Of a stretch of 6,843 nucleotides of DNA, positions 1-6,158 are shown piece by piece (the first letter of the stretch is position 1; each line of letters starts with the position of its first letter). Origin of the DNA: an uncultured Fibrobacter sp. (GTDB lineage: Bacteria; Fibrobacterota; Fibrobacteria; Fibrobacterales; Fibrobacteraceae). The stretch is taken from the NCBI RefSeq assembly GCF_937877005.1, contig NZ_CALEFV010000128.1:1-6843 (forward strand). Direction: 5' to 3'. The notes beneath the pieces are model-generated. The model ran no database searches, was not told where the DNA came from, and worked only from the letters and a program-made list of their open reading frames with translations. The position numbers were made by a program, and so were the translations under genes.

Positions 1-66
1 AAACGCCTCGGCGAAGATGCCGACAACCCGAAGCCGATTAAGTACAAGACGCTCACGAGACAGTAA
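1..66 (+). CDS. C-terminal end of an unidentified protein (partial)
   Basis: An open frame runs from the first base to a TAA at 64-66, with a second in-frame TAA directly after it. It encodes 21 residues ending KPIKYKTLTRQ, a hydrophilic, lysine-rich tail. A terminator hairpin begins 8 bases after the stop, which supports this as the true 3' end of a gene. Too little is present to assign a family. The gene starts outside the window and converges on the lipoprotein gene at 145-1053. Confidence 0.6.
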   Translation, partial: KRLGEDADNPKPIKYKTLTRQ

Positions 67-74
67 TAAAGAAC

Positions 75-101
75 GGGACTCGAAAGAGTCCCTTTTCTAT
101 T
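75..101. terminator. Intrinsic terminator, probably bidirectional
   Basis: A perfect 7-bp stem (GGGACTC at 75-81, GAGTCCC at 86-92) closes a GAAA tetraloop and is followed by a T-rich run (TTTTCTATTT). On the minus strand the same stem is followed by GTTCTTTATT. It therefore can end both the + strand gene stopping at 66 and the minus-strand lipoprotein gene stopping at 145. Its place between convergent genes supports this reading. Confidence 0.85.
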
Positions 102-144
102 TGCCTTCTATATCGGTATTTATCGACGCTACAGCGAAAATCTC

Positions 145-1053
145 CTAGAACCAGAATCCGAGCGAAGCGTTGGCGGTAAGGTAGAGGTCGTTGAAATAGA
201 CGCTGCTGAGGACTGTTGCCCCGAGAGAAACTTTCCAGTGCTCGTCAATCCACTTCGATACGCCTGCGTATTGGCTCAGTATGAACGGGTTGTCGACGCG
301 CGTGCGTAAGGTGTTCCCGTGCATGTCGTTCTCTTGCAGTTCGTATTCCTGTTCTATTGTGGGCACGTAGAGCAGCGGTGAGTAAGAAATCGCTAGGCCG
401 TTCACGTAGAACGACATGAAGATGCCTGCACCCAGACGGCCCTGACGGACATTCTTTTCTTCAAGGTGCTTCTCATCGGTTTTCTCCTTGCAGCCTTCCT
501 TTGTGGGGGCGCTGCATTCGTAATAATCGAACGAAATATCACCTACATTGTAGAACTCGATATCGAAATAGGCGCCGACTTCGAAATTCTTCTTGTTGAT
601 TCCGCCGATGACCCGAGCGTAGATTCCCGGGTCCAGGCCGATGGAATATCCCCATGCAAGTTCGCCTTTCGCCTTGAAAAGGTGCGTGAATGCTGCCGAG
701 ACGGGAAAGCGGTTTCGCTTGTAGCTGAACTTCTTTATTTTTGTTTCGGACATGATTTTTTTGTCATTGTCGCTTCCGCTGATTAGCGGGTCGTAATCGC
801 CTTCTTTGAGCTCCGCGTTCTTGACGTTCTTCATATTCATTTCTTCTTCCGTCGTGTAGTCGAACGAGAGTGAAAAACCCTTGATGGACGAGCCTGCTGC
901 AAATTCCTTGCCTGCGCCAGTGAAGTTTTCGGGAACGCTTGTCTCGAAAACGCCTTGTGTCAGGTTGCCCTGCCTGTACACGGGCGTTCCGCAGCCTGCC
1001 AAGAACATGGCGGACAACATTGCGGCAATCCATAAGAAACATGGCGTGAACAT
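145..1053 (-). CDS. Outer-membrane-type lipoprotein, function unknown
   Basis: This encodes a 302-residue protein. Residues 6-20 form a hydrophobic signal segment ending in the lipobox L18-A19-G20-C21, so signal peptidase II should cleave before Cys21 and the protein should be lipid-anchored. The start at 1053 is backed by a strong purine-rich ribosome site 8 bases upstream. Residues 40-110 are polar, charged and probably flexible. From about residue 115 the sequence alternates short aromatic/hydrophobic strands with polar turns (for example 133-149, 158-169, 208-228, 274-302) and ends in F-W-F, as many outer-membrane beta-barrels do. Cys180 and Cys188 bracket a charged loop and could form a disulfide. 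I recognise no named family. A lipid-anchored barrel or barrel-like surface protein is an inference; a periplasm-facing beta-sandwich lipoprotein is the alternative. The gene stands alone on its strand and ends at the shared terminator. Confidence 0.85.
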   Translation of the reverse strand: MFTPCFLWIAAMLSAMFLAGCGTPVYRQGNLTQGVFETSVPENFTGAGKEFAAGSSIKGFSLSFDYTTEEEMNMKNVKNAELKEGDYDPLISGSDNDKKIMSETKIKKFSYKRNRFPVSAAFTHLFKAKGELAWGYSIGLDPGIYARVIGGINKKNFEVGAYFDIEFYNVGDISFDYYECSAPTKEGCKEKTDEKHLEEKNVRQGRLGAGIFMSFYVNGLAISYSPLLYVPTIEQEYELQENDMHGNTLRTRVDNPFILSQYAGVSKWIDEHWKVSLGATVLSSVYFNDLYLTANASLGFWF

Positions 1054-1060
1054 GGCAATA

Positions 1061-1069
1061 TTCCTTCCT
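1061..1069 (-). promoter_or_regulatory. Strong ribosome binding site of the lipoprotein gene
   Basis: Read on the minus strand this is CAGGAAGGA, followed by 7 bases and then the ATG at 1053. It is the clearest Shine-Dalgarno site in the window and fixes the start of the lipoprotein so that the lipobox falls at residue 21. Most other genes here, including valS, the permease and the hydrolase, lack a comparable site. Confidence 0.75.
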
Positions 1070-1273
1070 GTAATCGCATGGGCTTTGCAATCTTGATAAC
1101 ATTAATGTATATAATTAAAGATGCGAATATATCGTCCATGGTTAGAAGTTAGGATTTTTTTTAACGCCTCGCTGGTTATATGATGCCGTTGAAGGACTTG
1201 TTTTTGGCGCTCGTTAGCCCGCTCTTTGTTCGAATAATTGTATTTTTGTGATAAACATCTCGTAACCTGAGTC

Positions 1274-1308
1274 AACTAATAACTACTAACTATTGACTAA
1301 TAACTGCG
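1274..1308. repeat. Tandem heptanucleotide repeat upstream of the permease gene
   Basis: Four consecutive 7-base units read AACTAAT, AACTACT, AACTATT and GACTAAT (1274-1301), each with ACTA at unit positions 2-5. A fifth degenerate unit (AACTGCG, 1302-1308) shares only the first half. The array ends 17 bases before the chosen ATG of the permease gene. It resembles the short tandemly repeated heptamers known from other bacterial genomes, notably cyanobacteria, though no relationship is shown. The rest of the 1054-1325 gap is AT-rich. It holds a 10-bp perfect palindrome (ACATTAATGT, 1099-1108) but no promoter I would call with confidence. Confidence 0.65.
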
Positions 1309-1325
1309 ACGAAGCCGCTACACCC

Positions 1326-1970
1326 ATGCTCCATGTTTTTAGACACGAACTTCGCCTGATATTCCGGGATCCGCGCTTCTGGATTCCGTTCATCATCCCG
1401 CCGGTAATCCTTGCAGCAAGTCAAACGATTGCTGTGTCTCGCTACGGAGGACAGGTTATGGAGGGCATGGAAGGCTACATGATGCTCCTGCTCGGTTGCC
1501 TCATGGCCCCGATGGGTTCGCCGTTGGCAGGTGATTCGTTTGCGGGCGAGCGCGAGCGCAATTCGCTTGAACTGTTGCAGCTTTCTCCCATCGCGCCTGC
1601 GAGGCTCTTCTGGGGCAAGTTGCTTGCTATTCTTCCGTTTCCGGTGGTGTTTGCCTTGCTGGCGCAGTTTGGTTACTGGTTCTCGCATCCAGAGATTCCG
1701 TCGATCGCTGTTTTGGCTTCCGTACTTGGCGCCCTGTCGGCGGTGCTTCTCACGACCTCTTTTGCTTTGATTGTTTCGTTGCGGGTAAAGACGGTTCGTG
1801 CGGCGACGCACATTACTTTATTCTTGATAGTGCCGTTGCTCCTTTTGGTGCAACTCGGTCACGAGGCATTCTTGAGCGGGCTTATTGTTCCCGTGTTGAC
1901 GCTTTTGGTCTCAATTTGCTTGAGTGCGGCGGCTGTTTTCGTGAGCATGCGTAAGTTCGTGAGTCTTTAA
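1326..1970 (+). CDS. ABC-2 type transporter permease subunit
   Basis: This encodes a 214-residue inner-membrane protein, the membrane half of an ABC exporter whose substrate cannot be read from the sequence. It opens with a short cytoplasmic stretch typical of ABC-2 permeases (HELRLIFRDPRF, residues 8-19). Six hydrophobic segments follow at about 19-37, 50-69, 95-118, 127-151, 160-178 and 183-207. Between segments 2 and 3 lies the characteristic cytoplasmic coupling region, FAGERERNSLELLQLSPI (72-89), ahead of LFWGKLLA (94-101). I chose the ATG at 1326 because the protein then starts as family members do; an in-frame TTG at 1293 would add 11 residues but lies inside the heptamer repeat. Neither start has a good ribosome site. 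No ATP-binding subunit is encoded in the window, so its partner must lie elsewhere. The hydrolase gene begins 18 bp downstream and is probably in the same transcript. Confidence 0.85.
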   Translation: MLHVFRHELRLIFRDPRFWIPFIIPPVILAASQTIAVSRYGGQVMEGMEGYMMLLLGCLMAPMGSPLAGDSFAGERERNSLELLQLSPIAPARLFWGKLLAILPFPVVFALLAQFGYWFSHPEIPSIAVLASVLGALSAVLLTTSFALIVSLRVKTVRAATHITLFLIVPLLLLVQLGHEAFLSGLIVPVLTLLVSICLSAAAVFVSMRKFVSL

Positions 1971-1988
1971 CCTTTAATTGAATAATCT

Positions 1989-2534
1989 ATGCATTATCTT
2001 ATCGTTCCTGGTCTCAATAATTCCGGTCCGACACATTGGCAGACTTTTTGGACAAAAAGTCTACCCGATGCGAGTCGTGTTTATCAGCGTAATTGGGAAC
2101 ATCCCGTGAAAGCGGAATGGATCGAAACGCTTGACGAAACTGTGGCTGGTCTAGAATCCGAAACGATACTCGTTTCACATAGCCTTGGAGTTATAACGAC
2201 CGTACATTGGCTGCAGAAAAAGGTGGCCGAAGGAAAGCTCCCGAGTCTAGTCAAGGCTGTTTTTCTCGTGGCGCCCGCCGATGCCGATGCGGTTCAGATT
2301 ATCAGTGATTTCGCTCCCGTGCCCCTGCAAAAATTGCCCGTGCCCAGTTGCGTTGTGGCTAGCGAAAACGACATTTACGTGTCCATAGAACGGGCCCGCC
2401 AGTTTGCAGATGCCTGGGGCTCTACGTTCGTAGATGTGGGATGCCTCGGGCACATCAACGCCGACTCCAACCTGGGCGAATGGGAACAGGGCCGAAAAAT
2501 ACTGGCCGAATTCGAAAAGACGCTAGGGCTGTAA
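1989..2534 (+). CDS. RBBP9/YdeN-family alpha/beta serine hydrolase
   Basis: This 181-residue protein matches the usual size of the small cytoplasmic alpha/beta hydrolases of the RBBP9/YdeN family, for which the physiological substrate is mostly unknown. The N-terminal strand and oxyanion region read YLIVPGLNNSGPTHWQ (3-18), a hallmark of the family. The nucleophile elbow is S63-H64-S65-L66-G67, making Ser65 the likely catalytic serine. Asp128 in SENDIYV (125-131) and His155 in GHIN (154-157) complete a plausible triad. There is no signal peptide or membrane segment. The gene starts 18 bp after the permease stop, without a clear ribosome site, and ends 24 bp before a strong terminator, so it is the last gene of a two-gene unit. 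Whether it works with the transporter is unknown; esterase or amidase activity on a small molecule is a guess from the fold. Confidence 0.88.
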   Translation: MHYLIVPGLNNSGPTHWQTFWTKSLPDASRVYQRNWEHPVKAEWIETLDETVAGLESETILVSHSLGVITTVHWLQKKVAEGKLPSLVKAVFLVAPADADAVQIISDFAPVPLQKLPVPSCVVASENDIYVSIERARQFADAWGSTFVDVGCLGHINADSNLGEWEQGRKILAEFEKTLGL

Positions 2535-2558
2535 GGTCGGCAAACTGTAGAATATGCA

Positions 2559-2590
2559 AAAAGAGGTGCTCCATGTGGGGTACCTCTTTT
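2559..2590. terminator. Strong bidirectional terminator between convergent genes
   Basis: AAAAGAGGT (2559-2567) pairs perfectly with ACCTCTTTT (2582-2590). An inner extension (GCTCC with GGGGT, including two G-U pairs on the + strand RNA) closes an ATGT loop, giving a stem of about 14 bp. The outer A/T pairs supply a U-tract in either direction. It ends the permease-hydrolase unit on the + strand and is the first convincing terminator downstream of valS on the minus strand, which would give valS a 3' untranslated region of roughly 130-160 nt. Confidence 0.85.
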
Positions 2591-2600
2591 AATTGTTTGG

Positions 2601-2636
2601 AGATTGCCACGGCTCCTTGTGGAGCCTCGCAATGAC
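2601..2636. repeat. Dispersed palindromic repeat of the GTCATTGCGAGG type
   Basis: A nested palindrome: ATTGC (2603-2607) and GCAAT (2629-2633) flank a perfect inner stem GGCTCC (2611-2616) / GGAGCC (2621-2626) with loop TTGT. On the minus strand it reads GTCATTGCGAGG, then the hairpin, then GTGGCAATCT. From general knowledge, palindromes with these ends are scattered through intergenic DNA of many bacterial genomes. It has no T-tract of its own, so it is better seen as a repeat element than as a terminator. Confidence 0.65.
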
Positions 2637-2642
2637 ATGCTA

Positions 2643-2682
2643 GGTTATCCAGCGCAGGAGCTTGCTTATGCATTGGATAACC
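2643..2682. repeat. Inverted repeat with 9-bp arms downstream of valS
   Basis: GGTTATCCA (2643-2651) and TGGATAACC (2674-2682) are perfect inverted arms around a 22-base loop. It sits between two copies of the octamer GCAATGAC (2629-2636 and 2704-2711). No T-tract follows on either strand, so it is not an evident terminator. It would form a stem in the 3' untranslated region of the valS transcript if transcription runs on to 2559. Confidence 0.6.
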
Positions 2683-2694
2683 GACGCTGTCATG

Positions 2695-2717
2695 GCTCAC
2701 AGAGCAATGACGTGAGC
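2695..2717. repeat. Inverted repeat touching the valS stop codon
   Basis: GCTCAC (2695-2700) and GTGAGC (2712-2717) form a 6-bp stem with an 11-base loop, and the second arm shares its last base with the TAG stop of valS (2717-2719 on the minus strand). The loop carries the octamer GCAATGAC, which is also found at 2629-2636. This suggests that the whole 2601-2717 stretch is a mosaic of related repeat pieces. Confidence 0.45.
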
Positions 2718-5464
2718 TAGCGCAATTCCTTCAACGCTGCCTCATTCTTGGCAATGATGTCTTGCTGAGTAGCGAGTTTGGTCCTTTCCGCATTGACAAC
2801 TGCTTCCGGAGCGCCGTTGACAAACTTTTCGTTCGACAACTTGCGTTCGATAGAAGCGGCAAAAGCCTTGGCCTTCTCGATTTCCTTTTCCAAGCGGGCG
2901 ATTTCTGCAGCCGGGTCGAGGATACCTTCGAGCGGGATGTAGAGTTCGCCACCGGGCACCACGGCGCTGGCGCTGAACTTCGGCTTCACGGCCTTCACGG
3001 CGACGCTCAGGTCAGAAAGACCCGAAAGCTCGGTGATGATTGCCATGCAGTCCTTCACGCTTGCTTCCGTCGCGGCGTCGTCGACGCTCACCACGGCACT
3101 GAGCTTGGTGGCGGGGCTCACGTTGTAGCGGCCACGCACGCCACGCACGCTTTCCACCACGGCAAATGCCTGGTCGAATGCGGCTTCGATCGACCCGTCG
3201 ATGAGCGATTCGTCGGCCTTGGGCCATGCGCGGCTGATCACCATTTCGCTGCCCTGGAACAAAATGCTGTTCAGTTCTTCGGTAATGAACGGCATCACCG
3301 GGTGGAGCAAGTCGAGCACGTTCTTCAGCACGTAGCTGAGGATAGCCATGGCGTTCTTCTTTTCGGCGGTGAGCGTTTCGCTGTTGATCACGGCCTTCTT
3401 GATTTCCAGGTAGCTGGAGCACACATCGTCCCACACGAAGCGGTACAGGAACCCGGCGAGTTCGGCGAAGTGGTATTCTTCGAGCATGCGGGTGGCGTCC
3501 TTGATGGTCGTCTGCAGGCGGCTCAAAATCCACTTGTCTTCCAGTGCGAACAAGCTCTTGTCCATCGGGAGCTCGGCGGCAAGCGCACCGGCCTGTTCGA
3601 GCTGCGGGTAAAGGAAACGGCAGGCGTTCCACAGCTTGTTGCTGAAGTTACGGCCGATTTCAAACTTTTCGCTGGTGTTGATTTCGCGACCGTCCGGCTG
3701 CTTTTCCTTCTTCACCGGCAGGCGCACGTCCTGGTTGTCGGTGCAGAGGCTTGCCATCACAAAGCGCAGGGCGTCGGTGCCGTACTTCTCTTCGATATCC
3801 ATCGGGTCCACGCCGTTACCCTTGGACTTGCTCATGGTCTGGCCATTGCCGTCCAAAATCTTCGGGTGGATGTACACCGTGTGGAACGGGACCGTGCCCA
3901 TGTTCTCTTGGCTAAAGAGCACCATGCGGGCGACCCACAGCGTAATGATGTCGCGGCTCGTCACGAGCACGCTGGTGGGGTAGTAGCGCTTGAGCGTGTC
4001 GGTGTTTTCCGGCCAGCCCATGGTAGAATGCGGCCACAAACCGCTGGAGAACCACGTGTCGAGCACGTCTTCTTCCTGCTTGAGTTCGTGACCCGGCACG
4101 GCGTCTTCCTTGAGGTCTTCTTCCTGGCTGCACACGAGGTAGCCGCCGTTTTCGGCCTTGTAGAAGTAGATGTCGTCGCGGCCCGCGAATGCGGCCTTCA
4201 GTTCGTCTTCGCTAGCATCGGTGTGCCAGATAGGAATGCGGTGGCCCCACCAGAGCTGACGGCTGATGCACCAGTCGCGCTTTTCGGCGAGCCAGTCCAG
4301 ATACTTGTTGGCGTAGCGTTCCGGGATAATCTTGATTTCACCGGATTTTACGGCGTTCATCGCGTTTTCGGCGAGCACATCCATCTTCACGAACCACTGG
4401 TCGCTGAGGTACGGCTCGATCACAGTCTTACTGCGGTCGGAGTGGCCCACGTCCATTTCGTGGTCTTCCACCTTGATCAAAAGTCCGAGTTCTTCGAGAC
4501 CAGCCACCACGGCGTCGCGGGCGGCCTGGCCCTTGAGGCCCTGGAACTTGCCGGCGTTCTCGTTCAGGCTGCCGTCGTCGTTCATGATGTTGATCATCGG
4601 GAGCTTGTGACGCAGGCCCGTCGCATAGTCGTTGGGGTCGTGTGCGGGCGTCACCTTCACGGAACCCGTACCGAAGTCCTTGTCCACGAGGATGGCGTCG
4701 GCAATCACCGGAATTTCGCGGTCAACGAACGGCACCTTGAGCATCTTGCCGATGAACTGCGCGTAGCGTTCGTCGTTGGGGTGCACGGCGAGGGCGGTAT
4801 CGCCCATGATGGTTTCCGGACGTGTGGTCGAGACGGGGATAAATCCCGAACCGTCGGCCAGGGGATACTTGAACGTCCAGAAGTGGCCCTTCACGTGTTC
4901 GTAGTAGATTTCGTCGTCGGCAACGGCGGTCTGGAGCTTGGTATCCCAGTTCACCAGGCGCTTGCCGCGGTAAATGAGGCCCTTCTTGAACAGGTTGAAG
5001 AAGGCGTGGCGCACGGCCTTCGCGCAGACCGGGTCCAGCGTGAAGCGCTGACGGCTCCAGTCGCAGCTGACGCCCAGGCTCTTGAGCTGCTTGGTGATGC
5101 GGGCTTCGTATTCGTCCTTCCACTTCCAGATGCGTTCCACCAGCGCGTCGCGGCCGATGTCGTGGCGGGTCTTGTGTTCGTCCTGGAAAAGGCGCTTTTC
5201 GACGACTGCCTGCGTGGCAATGCCCGCGTGGTCCGTACCCGGAATCCACAGCGTGTCGCGGCCGGTCTTACGGCGGTAGCGTACCAAAATATCTTGGAGC
5301 GTATCGTTGAGTGCGTGTCCCAGATGGAGCGCGCCGGTAACGTTCGGGGGCGGAATCACGACCGAGAACGGTTCGCCCTTTCCGCTGGGTGCAAAACTGT
5401 TATTCTCAGCCCAGGTCTTATGCCACCGGGCTTCCACATCTTTAGAATTGTAACGAGTTTCCAT
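2717..5464 (-). CDS. valS: Valyl-tRNA synthetase
   Basis: This 915-residue class I synthetase attaches valine to tRNA-Val in the cytoplasm. The ATP-binding HIGH motif is HLGH (47-50) after PPPNVTGAL. The CP1 editing domain, which removes mischarged threonine, carries STTRPET (212-218) and GTGSVKVTPAHDPND (265-279). Further family signatures are WCISRQLWWGHRIP (398-411) and DVLDTWFSSGLWP (466-478). The KMSKS loop is TMSKS (543-547), with threonine in the first position. The all-alpha anticodon-binding domain spans roughly 605-770. The end is the charged coiled-coil arm typical of ValS (about 852-914). A loop at about 583-601 is longer than in the E. coli enzyme. I chose the ATG at 5464 because METRYNSKDVEARWH is where ValS proteins normally begin; the frame stays open 44 codons further, but that part overlaps the nitroreductase gene and reads like no known extension. 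There is no Shine-Dalgarno site before the ATG. The nitroreductase gene ends 35 bp upstream on the same strand. Confidence 0.98.
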   Translation of the reverse strand: METRYNSKDVEARWHKTWAENNSFAPSGKGEPFSVVIPPPNVTGALHLGHALNDTLQDILVRYRRKTGRDTLWIPGTDHAGIATQAVVEKRLFQDEHKTRHDIGRDALVERIWKWKDEYEARITKQLKSLGVSCDWSRQRFTLDPVCAKAVRHAFFNLFKKGLIYRGKRLVNWDTKLQTAVADDEIYYEHVKGHFWTFKYPLADGSGFIPVSTTRPETIMGDTALAVHPNDERYAQFIGKMLKVPFVDREIPVIADAILVDKDFGTGSVKVTPAHDPNDYATGLRHKLPMINIMNDDGSLNENAGKFQGLKGQAARDAVVAGLEELGLLIKVEDHEMDVGHSDRSKTVIEPYLSDQWFVKMDVLAENAMNAVKSGEIKIIPERYANKYLDWLAEKRDWCISRQLWWGHRIPIWHTDASEDELKAAFAGRDDIYFYKAENGGYLVCSQEEDLKEDAVPGHELKQEEDVLDTWFSSGLWPHSTMGWPENTDTLKRYYPTSVLVTSRDIITLWVARMVLFSQENMGTVPFHTVYIHPKILDGNGQTMSKSKGNGVDPMDIEEKYGTDALRFVMASLCTDNQDVRLPVKKEKQPDGREINTSEKFEIGRNFSNKLWNACRFLYPQLEQAGALAAELPMDKSLFALEDKWILSRLQTTIKDATRMLEEYHFAELAGFLYRFVWDDVCSSYLEIKKAVINSETLTAEKKNAMAILSYVLKNVLDLLHPVMPFITEELNSILFQGSEMVISRAWPKADESLIDGSIEAAFDQAFAVVESVRGVRGRYNVSPATKLSAVVSVDDAATEASVKDCMAIITELSGLSDLSVAVKAVKPKFSASAVVPGGELYIPLEGILDPAAEIARLEKEIEKAKAFAASIERKLSNEKFVNGAPEAVVNAERTKLATQQDIIAKNEAALKELR

Positions 5465-5467
5465 AGT

Positions 5468-5494
5468 GGGCACAAATTTAGAAATTTTTGGCCC
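5468..5494. repeat. Imperfect palindrome filling the nitroreductase-valS gap
   Basis: On the + strand, GGGCACAAATTT (5468-5479) is mirrored by AAATTTTTGGCCC (5482-5494) with a 2-base centre and small mismatches. It occupies most of the 35-bp gap and ends 3 bases before the valS start. On the minus strand it includes CTAAATTT, which could serve as a -10-like element. It might be an operator, a weak hairpin or a promoter element; the sequence alone does not decide. Confidence 0.4.
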
Positions 5495-5499
5495 GGAAA

Positions 5500-6030
5500 T
5501 TATTCTGCCCAGATAATTCGGCCGTCTTTGCGGGGGTGCGCCGCGGGCTGTTCGCAGTCCGGGTAACCCAGGGCGCAGTGGGCGATGCCAACCCATTCGT
5601 CGGCATTCAGGCCGAGCGACTTGAGAATTTCCTTGCCCTCGTCGCTTTCGACTTCTTCCTTGGCGCGGTGGATCCAGATGCTGCCGAGGCCGAGACTGTA
5701 GGCGGCGTTCATCAGGTTGCCCATGGCAAGCGAACCGTCGTACAGGTAGGTCGGAATTTCTTTTTTCGCAAGGACGAGCAGAATCACGGGTGCGCCGTAG
5801 AACGGGTCGAAACCCTCGTCCCAGCCGCCGATCTTACGGTTCATTTCGGAGATGCGGTCGCGCAGTTCCTTGTTCGTGATGGCGACCACGGTGGCGGCCT
5901 GCTTGCCCATGCCGCTTGCGGCGTAGATCCCCGCTTCGGCAACTTGTGCGATAAGCTCCTTGCTCACGGCGTCGGATTTGAATTTGCGGATGCTTCTGCG
6001 GTTGAGCAAAGTCGTGATTGTTTCGTTCAT
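5500..6030 (-). CDS. Nitroreductase-family FMN-dependent oxidoreductase
   Basis: This 176-residue protein has the size and layout of small nitroreductase-family flavoproteins, which work as cytoplasmic dimers and use NAD(P)H to reduce nitro compounds, quinones or other acceptors; the natural substrate is not predictable here. The FMN phosphate-binding motif is RRSIRKF (11-17). The family core continues with AGIYAASGMGKQ (33-44), PFYGAPVILLV (76-86) and DGSLAMGNLMNAAYSLGLGSIWIH (98-121). The C-terminal part holds GIAHCALGYPD (148-158) and PRKDGR (166-171). The ATG at 6030 has a GGAG ribosome site 5 bases upstream. The gene is divergent from the toxin-antitoxin operon across 159 bp and lies 35 bp upstream of valS on the same strand, with no terminator between them, so valS may be read from its promoter. 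I could not place that promoter firmly; AT-rich DNA lies at about 6050-6085. Confidence 0.92.
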   Translation of the reverse strand: MNETITTLLNRRSIRKFKSDAVSKELIAQVAEAGIYAASGMGKQAATVVAITNKELRDRISEMNRKIGGWDEGFDPFYGAPVILLVLAKKEIPTYLYDGSLAMGNLMNAAYSLGLGSIWIHRAKEEVESDEGKEILKSLGLNADEWVGIAHCALGYPDCEQPAAHPRKDGRIIWAE

Positions 6031-6129
6031 ATAGTCTCCGGGAAAAGGGATGATAAATTTAAATCTACAAAAAAAGTAGGGAAGAACTGTAGCTTTCGAA
6101 AAAAATAAACTTTACGGAAGTTTTGAATG

Positions 6130-6143
6130 TTGACAAGTGTCAA
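6130..6143. promoter_or_regulatory. Candidate operator: inverted repeat over the -35 box
   Basis: TTGACA (6130-6135) and TGTCAA (6138-6143) are perfect inverted arms around a 2-base centre, and the left arm is the -35 box itself. Phd/YefM antitoxins are known to repress their own operons by binding palindromes at the promoter, so this is a natural candidate site. Binding is inferred, not shown. Confidence 0.5.
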
Positions 6144-6158
6144 TAATCGGACTATATT
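6130..6158 (+). promoter_or_regulatory. Sigma70-type promoter of the toxin-antitoxin operon
   Basis: A consensus -35 box TTGACA (6130-6135) is separated by exactly 17 bases from a near-consensus -10 box TATATT (6153-6158). Transcription would start near 6165, giving a leader of about 25 bases before the antitoxin ATG at 6190. This is the best promoter in the window and is oriented toward the antitoxin gene. Confidence 0.8.

Noticed and set aside
466..786. Plus-strand open frame opposite the lipoprotein gene
   Set aside because: It has no motif or ribosome site; the minus-strand lipoprotein has a lipobox and a strong Shine-Dalgarno site.
1293..1325. TTG start adding 11 residues to the permease
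   Set aside because: The TTG lies within the heptamer repeat, has no ribosome site, and the added residues do not resemble the start of ABC-2 permeases; the ATG at 1326 does.
1290..1811. Minus-strand open frame opposite the permease
   Set aside because: The product is Arg/Gln/His-rich low-complexity sequence typical of antisense translation, whereas the + frame encodes clear transmembrane segments.
2375..2700. Several short open frames in the hydrolase 3' end and the repeat region
   Set aside because: They run through the terminator and palindromic repeats, and their products reflect repeat sequence rather than protein-like composition.
2762..5566. A 934-codon open frame on the + strand opposite valS
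   Set aside because: Its product is rich in His, Val, Ala and Gly with no recognisable motif. It is the mirror of a codon-biased, G/C-ending valS reading frame, which suppresses stops on the opposite strand. No start signal supports it.
5465..5596. A 44-residue N-terminal extension of ValS
   Set aside because: It overlaps the nitroreductase 3' end, is proline/arginine-rich with no similarity to ValS, and the standard ValS start (METRYNSKD) lies at 5464.
5465..5620. T-box or attenuator leader for valS
   Set aside because: Only 35 bp separates valS from the upstream gene, far too short for a T-box, and no specifier or antiterminator elements are visible.
5488..6108. A 206-codon open frame on the + strand opposite the nitroreductase gene
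   Set aside because: Same antisense effect as opposite valS; the nitroreductase frame has clear family motifs and a ribosome site, and this one has neither.
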